A stretch of 28,416 nucleotides of DNA, taken from contig JANOBD010000072.1 in NCBI GenBank assembly GCA_031411495.1, positions 1-28,416 on the forward strand. The letters are read 5' to 3'. The position numbers were made by a program, and so were the translations under genes. The stretch comes from JANOBD01 sp031411495 (GTDB lineage Bacteria > Planctomycetota > Phycisphaerae > Tepidisphaerales > Tepidisphaeraceae). Of the stretch, positions 24,404 to 28,416 are shown one piece after another. Numbering within the stretch: the stretch's first letter is position 1; the number at the start of each line of letters is the position of its first letter. The notes under the pieces were generated by a model that did no database searches, was not told the origin of the DNA, and saw only the letters and a program-made list of their open reading frames with translations.

Positions 24404-25972
24404 ATGCCCATTAAGATCACCGTCATCGGCGCCGGTGCCGTCGGCTGGACGCGGACGCTCATGCAGGACCTTCTCTGCGTGCCCGAGTTTGCCGACATCA
24501 CTTACGCCCTCACCGACATCTCCGAGCACAACCTCGGCATGTCGTATCAACTCTGCGCCAAGGACGTCGCCGAGAACAAGCTGCCGACAAAGCTCGAGCG
24601 CTCGACCGATCGAAGAAAGATGCTCGAAGGCGCCGATTACGTCGTCTGCGCCATCCGGCAGGGCGGGCTCGAGGCGTTTCAGACCGACATCGAGATCCCG
24701 CTCAAATACGGCATCGACCAGTGCGTCGGCGACACGATCTGTGCCGGCGGGATCATGTACGCGCAGCGGACCATCCCCGCGCTGCTCGAGTTCTGCAGAG
24801 ACATCCGCGACGTCGCCAAGCCCAACGCGTGGATGCTCAACTACAGTAACCCGATGGCGATGAACACCTGGGCCTGCAACCAGTACGGCGGCGTGTTCAC
24901 GGTCGGCTTGTGTCACGGCGTTCAGCACGGCCACTGGCAGATCACCAAGGCGGTCGAACTCTGGGCGAAGAAGAACGGACACATCGGCGCGGATAAATCG
25001 CTCAAGATGGACGATGTGCAGATCGTCTGCGCGGGGATCAACCACCAGACGTGGTACATCAAGGTCAACTTCCGCGGACACGACATCGTGCCGATCCTGC
25101 CTGAGATTTTCGGCGAGGTGCCCGAGCATGCGAAGCGCGAGAAAGTGCGAATCGATGTGCTCAAACGATTCGGCTACTACTCGACCGAATCCAACGGCCA
25201 CCTCAGCGAGTACGTGCCGTGGTACCGCAAGCGCGTCGAGAACATCGTGAACTGGATCGATCTGGATAACTGGATCGACGGCGAAACCGGCGGGTATCTG
25301 CGCGTCTGCACCGAAGGTCGGAACTGGTTCGAAACCGACTTTCCGAACTGGATGAACGAGCCGTCGAAAATCCTCCACGGCGAGAACAAGAACTACGCCC
25401 GCAGCAACGAGCACGGCAGCTACATCATCGAGGCGCGCGAGACCGGCCGAACCTATCGCGGACATTTCAACATTCTCAATCGCGGGCACATCACGAACCT
25501 GATGGAGGGGTGCTGTATCGAGATTCCGGGTTATGTCGATCGCAACGGCCTGCACATGCCGGTCGTGGGTGAGCTCCCCCTGGCGTGCGCGGCGACATGC
25601 AGCGTCAGCACGCACGTCCAGAGGATGGGGATGGAGGCGGCGGTGAAAGGCGATCTTCACCTGCTTCGACAGGCGATGCTGCACGATCCACTGGTGGGAG
25701 CGGTGTGCGAGCCGGAAGAGGTGTGGCAGATGACCGATGAAATGCTGGTTGCGCAGTCGAAATGGCTCCCGCAATACGCGGGCGAAGTTCCCCAAGCGCG
25801 GCAACGCCTGCAGCGTCATGAGCAAGCGGGGACCCGGATGGCCCGTCGCGAAGCGCGCGGGGCCGCTCGGCTGTCGACGAGGTCGGTCGACCAGATGCAA
25901 GCCGAAAAAGAGCGAATGCGTGAACTCGCCAGTGCGACTGACAAAGCCAACCCCGGCAGCGTGAAAATTTGA
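24404..25972 (+). CDS. GH4 family glycosidase (alpha-galactosidase/alpha-glucosidase type)
   Basis: A 522-residue cytoplasmic enzyme of glycoside hydrolase family 4, which needs NAD+ and a divalent metal and cleaves through oxidation and elimination. Visible: the Rossmann loop VIGAGAVGWTRTL (7-19), D38 for NAD binding, NYSNPMAMNTWA (146-157), metal ligand C170 in GLCHGVQ and H214 in GINHQTW, and substrate-site W217. This layout is closest to MelA-like alpha-galactosidases. About 70 C-terminal residues (from QYAGEVPQARQRL) are charged, helical and longer than E. coli MelA. The ATG at 24404 has no ribosome-binding site close by. Placement after the ytf-type importer suggests that it cleaves the imported galactoside. 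Confidence 0.9.
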   Translation: MPIKITVIGAGAVGWTRTLMQDLLCVPEFADITYALTDISEHNLGMSYQLCAKDVAENKLPTKLERSTDRRKMLEGADYVVCAIRQGGLEAFQTDIEIPLKYGIDQCVGDTICAGGIMYAQRTIPALLEFCRDIRDVAKPNAWMLNYSNPMAMNTWACNQYGGVFTVGLCHGVQHGHWQITKAVELWAKKNGHIGADKSLKMDDVQIVCAGINHQTWYIKVNFRGHDIVPILPEIFGEVPEHAKREKVRIDVLKRFGYYSTESNGHLSEYVPWYRKRVENIVNWIDLDNWIDGETGGYLRVCTEGRNWFETDFPNWMNEPSKILHGENKNYARSNEHGSYIIEARETGRTYRGHFNILNRGHITNLMEGCCIEIPGYVDRNGLHMPVVGELPLACAATCSVSTHVQRMGMEAAVKGDLHLLRQAMLHDPLVGAVCEPEEVWQMTDEMLVAQSKWLPQYAGEVPQARQRLQRHEQAGTRMARREARGAARLSTRSVDQMQAEKERMRELASATDKANPGSVKI

Positions 25973-26127
25973 GTGGGGTTGATTTATGTTGACCGAATCA
26001 CCGCTCCCGTTTAGCGTTCTCGGGCAACGTAAGGATCTTGTCACCGAACGCCAGATCGTTTCGGCGCGAGTTTCCCATTCCGTTTTCGAATTGCCGCACC
26101 ATTTCGTCAGGAAAAGGAGAGACCAAA

Positions 26128-28182
26128 ATGCTTCGTTATTGGATCGCTCGCCATCGCAGCATGGCGTTGCTCACGGCGCTTTGCGCGCCCATCGTTTCGC
26201 TCGCTTCGACCTCGATTGCTCAAAACGTCACGCTTGGCGAGTTTGACGGTCCCTTCTCCGCGTCGGCGTTTCATCGCATCGCATCGTCCGCCGCGACTGA
26301 CACCCTCGTGCCCGGCCTCTCGAACGTCTCCTTCAACTCCACACGCCTTGGCGGTGTCGAGAACTTGAACGCTATGGTCATTGGCGCGTACACCGACCCG
26401 TCGAGCAGCACGGCTCGATCGGGGCTCTACACGCGTCTTGCGGGCGGAGCGATGAGCACCCTGGTGGATAGCTCCAGCAGCACCGCCGGCGGCGAGACGA
26501 TCCTCTCGATCGTCAGCGCCGGCGAATGGATCGACGGCCAGGTCACCTTTGCGGCAAACACCGCTGCCGGCCAGAAACTCTATCGCCGTGAAACCGGCGG
26601 GACGCTGACGACGCTCATTTCGGCAGGGGACGTCATGCCCGGCGGCACGGGCGAAGCGATCACCGGATTCATCAAGGTCGGCGGCGACGCCAGCGGCTAT
26701 GCGTTTGCCGCCCATCTGGCCAACGGCACCGACGCATTGCTGCAGAGCACCTCCAATACCGCCGCCAGCGCCATCACGATCACCGATGAGCGTTCACGCT
26801 TCCTGATTCCCGAGCCCATCTCGTTGATCAGCTACACCGATGTCGGCTATCGCAACGGACTCGGCGCCTTTATTCCGACGGCTGTCGAGGCGGACAATCC
26901 CGCCCTCATCGGACCGGCCGGTGTGATGCTTTCGCAGCCGGGCAATCCGATCCGCGTGCCGACCTACAAGACGGCGCCGATCATCGGCGCGCCCGAAGAC
27001 GACATGCGCTTCATGGAGTTTGAAAAGCTTCGCCTGTTCGATCACGCCGGCGAGCGATGGATCGGATTCACCGGTGGATTTATCGAAGAGGACAACCCCG
27101 TCGCTCCCGACCACTACATGGGCGTCTTCACCATTGATGAGGCAGGCAGCTACAAGAACTGGATCAACAGCGATCTGCCGCTCCCGGGACTTCGCCACGA
27201 TGTGCAGGAGTTCAATGGCTTTGGGCTCAGCGAAGACAGCTTCGCCGCGGGCGCCGTCGACGAGGCGGGCGGTCGATACATCTACACGGAAGTGGGCGGC
27301 GTACTGCGCTACGTGTTGAGCACGTACGACACGCTGGACGGAAAATCCCTTTCCGCGATCCGCTGGAACCAGGACAACATCCAGGGTTATTCACTGTTCT
27401 TCACGGCCGAGTTCACCGATGGGACGACTGGCGTCTACAGCGTGATGCTGCCCGAACCGACGACGGCCGCCGCGGCGGCGGGAATGCTTGGGCTTCTCTC
27501 GCGGCGCCGCCGGCGCGCGTCCTTGCCCTTTCGCCTCGCCATGAGCGGTGTCGAGCCGCTCGAGAGTCGTCGGATGCTCGTCGGCGAGACGGTTCTCGCG
27601 CCAGTGAATGCGAGCTTCTCGACCGACAATGAAAACGAAGTCGATATCGCCGTGAATCCCGCCAACCCACTGCAGGTTTACGCCGTGTCGAACAGCGGCG
27701 GCACCGGGCTTCGCAGCAGCTACAGCACCAATGGCGGCGCGAGCTTTACCAACAGCCTGATCACGACACTCGCCGGCGATGCGACGTTCTGCGATGCGCG
27801 GGTCACGTTCGACAATTTCGGCAACCTGTGGCTCGTCTATCTCAACACGGCGACCAACGTCGTGCTTTGCAGGAGCACCAATGGCGGCCAGACGTTTACG
27901 CAGGTGACCAAGTGGACCGGCGCGTGGGACAACCCGTCGATCGCCGCCGGTGTGAACAACTTCATCGGCATCCAGGCGACCGGCCCGTCGGGACAAACGG
28001 CGCTCGGCGTGCAGTCAACCGGGGTTGGAACGAGTAACGCTCCGGTCGCGCAACAGGTCGCTCCCAGCAGTTCGGGCATGGGCTATGGAGATATCATCAT
28101 CGCCAACGACGGTTCGGTGCTCATGACCACCAACGGAAGCTCCGGCGGGCAAGGCCACGGCAAGGGGTGCCGCGCTGTTTGA
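26128..28182 (+). CDS. PEP-CTERM protein fused in frame to a BNR-type surface-protein segment
   Basis: A 684-residue frame made of two unrelated parts. Part one (1-463) has a signal peptide (MLRYWIARHRSMALLTALCAPIVSLASTSIAQ), a beta-rich body, and a PEP-CTERM signal: PEP at 442-444, a short hydrophobic stretch (AAAAAGMLGLLS) and RRRRR at 459-463, where such proteins normally end. Instead the frame continues through SLPFRLAMSGVEPLESRRML, a motif normally near the N-terminus of large planctomycete surface proteins, into BNR-like repeats (STNGGASF, STNGGQTF). It then stops early after GGQGHGKGCRAV. The start at 26128 has AAGGAGA 7 nt upstream. An internal ATG at 27484 or 27541 could start the second part as its own gene. 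Confidence 0.7.
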   Translation: MLRYWIARHRSMALLTALCAPIVSLASTSIAQNVTLGEFDGPFSASAFHRIASSAATDTLVPGLSNVSFNSTRLGGVENLNAMVIGAYTDPSSSTARSGLYTRLAGGAMSTLVDSSSSTAGGETILSIVSAGEWIDGQVTFAANTAAGQKLYRRETGGTLTTLISAGDVMPGGTGEAITGFIKVGGDASGYAFAAHLANGTDALLQSTSNTAASAITITDERSRFLIPEPISLISYTDVGYRNGLGAFIPTAVEADNPALIGPAGVMLSQPGNPIRVPTYKTAPIIGAPEDDMRFMEFEKLRLFDHAGERWIGFTGGFIEEDNPVAPDHYMGVFTIDEAGSYKNWINSDLPLPGLRHDVQEFNGFGLSEDSFAAGAVDEAGGRYIYTEVGGVLRYVLSTYDTLDGKSLSAIRWNQDNIQGYSLFFTAEFTDGTTGVYSVMLPEPTTAAAAAGMLGLLSRRRRRASLPFRLAMSGVEPLESRRMLVGETVLAPVNASFSTDNENEVDIAVNPANPLQVYAVSNSGGTGLRSSYSTNGGASFTNSLITTLAGDATFCDARVTFDNFGNLWLVYLNTATNVVLCRSTNGGQTFTQVTKWTGAWDNPSIAAGVNNFIGIQATGPSGQTALGVQSTGVGTSNAPVAQQVAPSSSGMGYGDIIIANDGSVLMTTNGSSGGQGHGKGCRAV

Positions 28183-28416
28183 AAACTCACCAGCTCTAAA
28201 GGTTCAAAAGCATGGTGCGGAATGGCGGGTCACGACGCCTGGCGGGGACGTTCGTTCACGCCATGTGGTTCATTGCGTATCTTCCCTCGACCGCACAATC
28301 CATCCACCCACGGGACGGGCGGTTTTGCCGGTTGCCACCTATATTGCGGTGACTGAGCCCTTGCAGCAGGACGCGGTGCGAACGCCTGCCGCCATTTCAG
28401 ACACACGGCGGGCGGG
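28151..28416 (+). pseudogene. interior fragment of a DAO-type FAD-dependent oxidoreductase
   Basis: In the frame +1 to the preceding gene, 88 codons stay open to the window edge and read like the middle of a glycine-oxidase/PuuB-like (DAO family) flavoenzyme: ARGAALFENSPALKVQKHG, then EWRVTTPGGDVRSRHVV, then LHPP-like IHPPTGRAVLPVATYIAVTEPL and AAISDTRRAG. These elements line the substrate domain of such enzymes. There is no start codon, no FAD-binding N-terminal GxGxxG region and no ribosome-binding site; about the first 200 residues are missing. The frame is blocked by a stop at 28124-28126. The gene may continue past 28416, so only its 5' truncation is certain here. Confidence 0.6.

Noticed and set aside
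23765..26044. 759-codon open frame antisense to yjfF and the GH4 gene
   Set aside because: It spans two real genes and their gap, with composition typical of a shadow frame.

Overview
The window looks like chromosomal DNA from a GC-rich planctomycete, most likely of the class Phycisphaerae. The signs are an ECF sigma factor coupled to a Ser/Thr kinase with TPR repeats, a secreted PA14/beta-propeller/DUF1080 protein, a PEP-CTERM sorting signal, a 'VEPLESRRML' surface-protein motif, proteins ending in TTQP-type tails, and a tRNA without encoded CCA. This placement rests on family signatures only. No rRNA, CRISPR array, integrase or transposase was seen.

Layout. 1-1473 (minus): start of a response regulator, a small conserved protein and a TetR repressor. 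1676-3700 (plus): a cytoplasmic BNR/sialidase-like propeller, a VOC/PhnB-like protein and a MoaD/ThiS-like protein ending in GG; an 18-bp palindrome lies between tetR and this cluster. 3771-7371 (minus): an exported TPR-thioredoxin fusion and an exported M29 aminopeptidase homologue that has lost most metal ligands. 7372-8003: noncoding, with 10-bp-phased GTGGGA boxes. 8004-8378 (plus): FHA protein. 8424-12691 (minus): DinB-like protein, then an ECF sigma/kinase operon. 12753-12827: tRNA-Pro(CGG). 12941-17055 (minus): two translationally coupled secreted proteins and two small membrane proteins, one bracketed by a 13-bp inverted repeat. 17056-18010: mostly noncoding, with ten 21-bp tandem repeats. 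18011-19087 (minus): pheA.

19418-25972 (plus) is the clearest functional unit: a ytfQ-ytfR-ytfT-yjfF type sugar ABC importer followed by a GH4 glycosidase. Periplasmic binding, import and NAD-dependent cytoplasmic cleavage of a galactose-like substrate would fit together. A long imperfect stem-loop sits between the binding-protein gene and the ATPase gene.

The right end is anomalous. A PEP-CTERM protein runs in frame through its own sorting signal into the N-terminal motif of a different planctomycete surface-protein class. That second part then stops abruptly near 28150, where a different frame encodes the interior of a DAO-type FAD oxidoreductase up to the window edge. These are two unexpected junctions within about 700 bp; assembly chimerism and genuine gene fusion both need to be considered.
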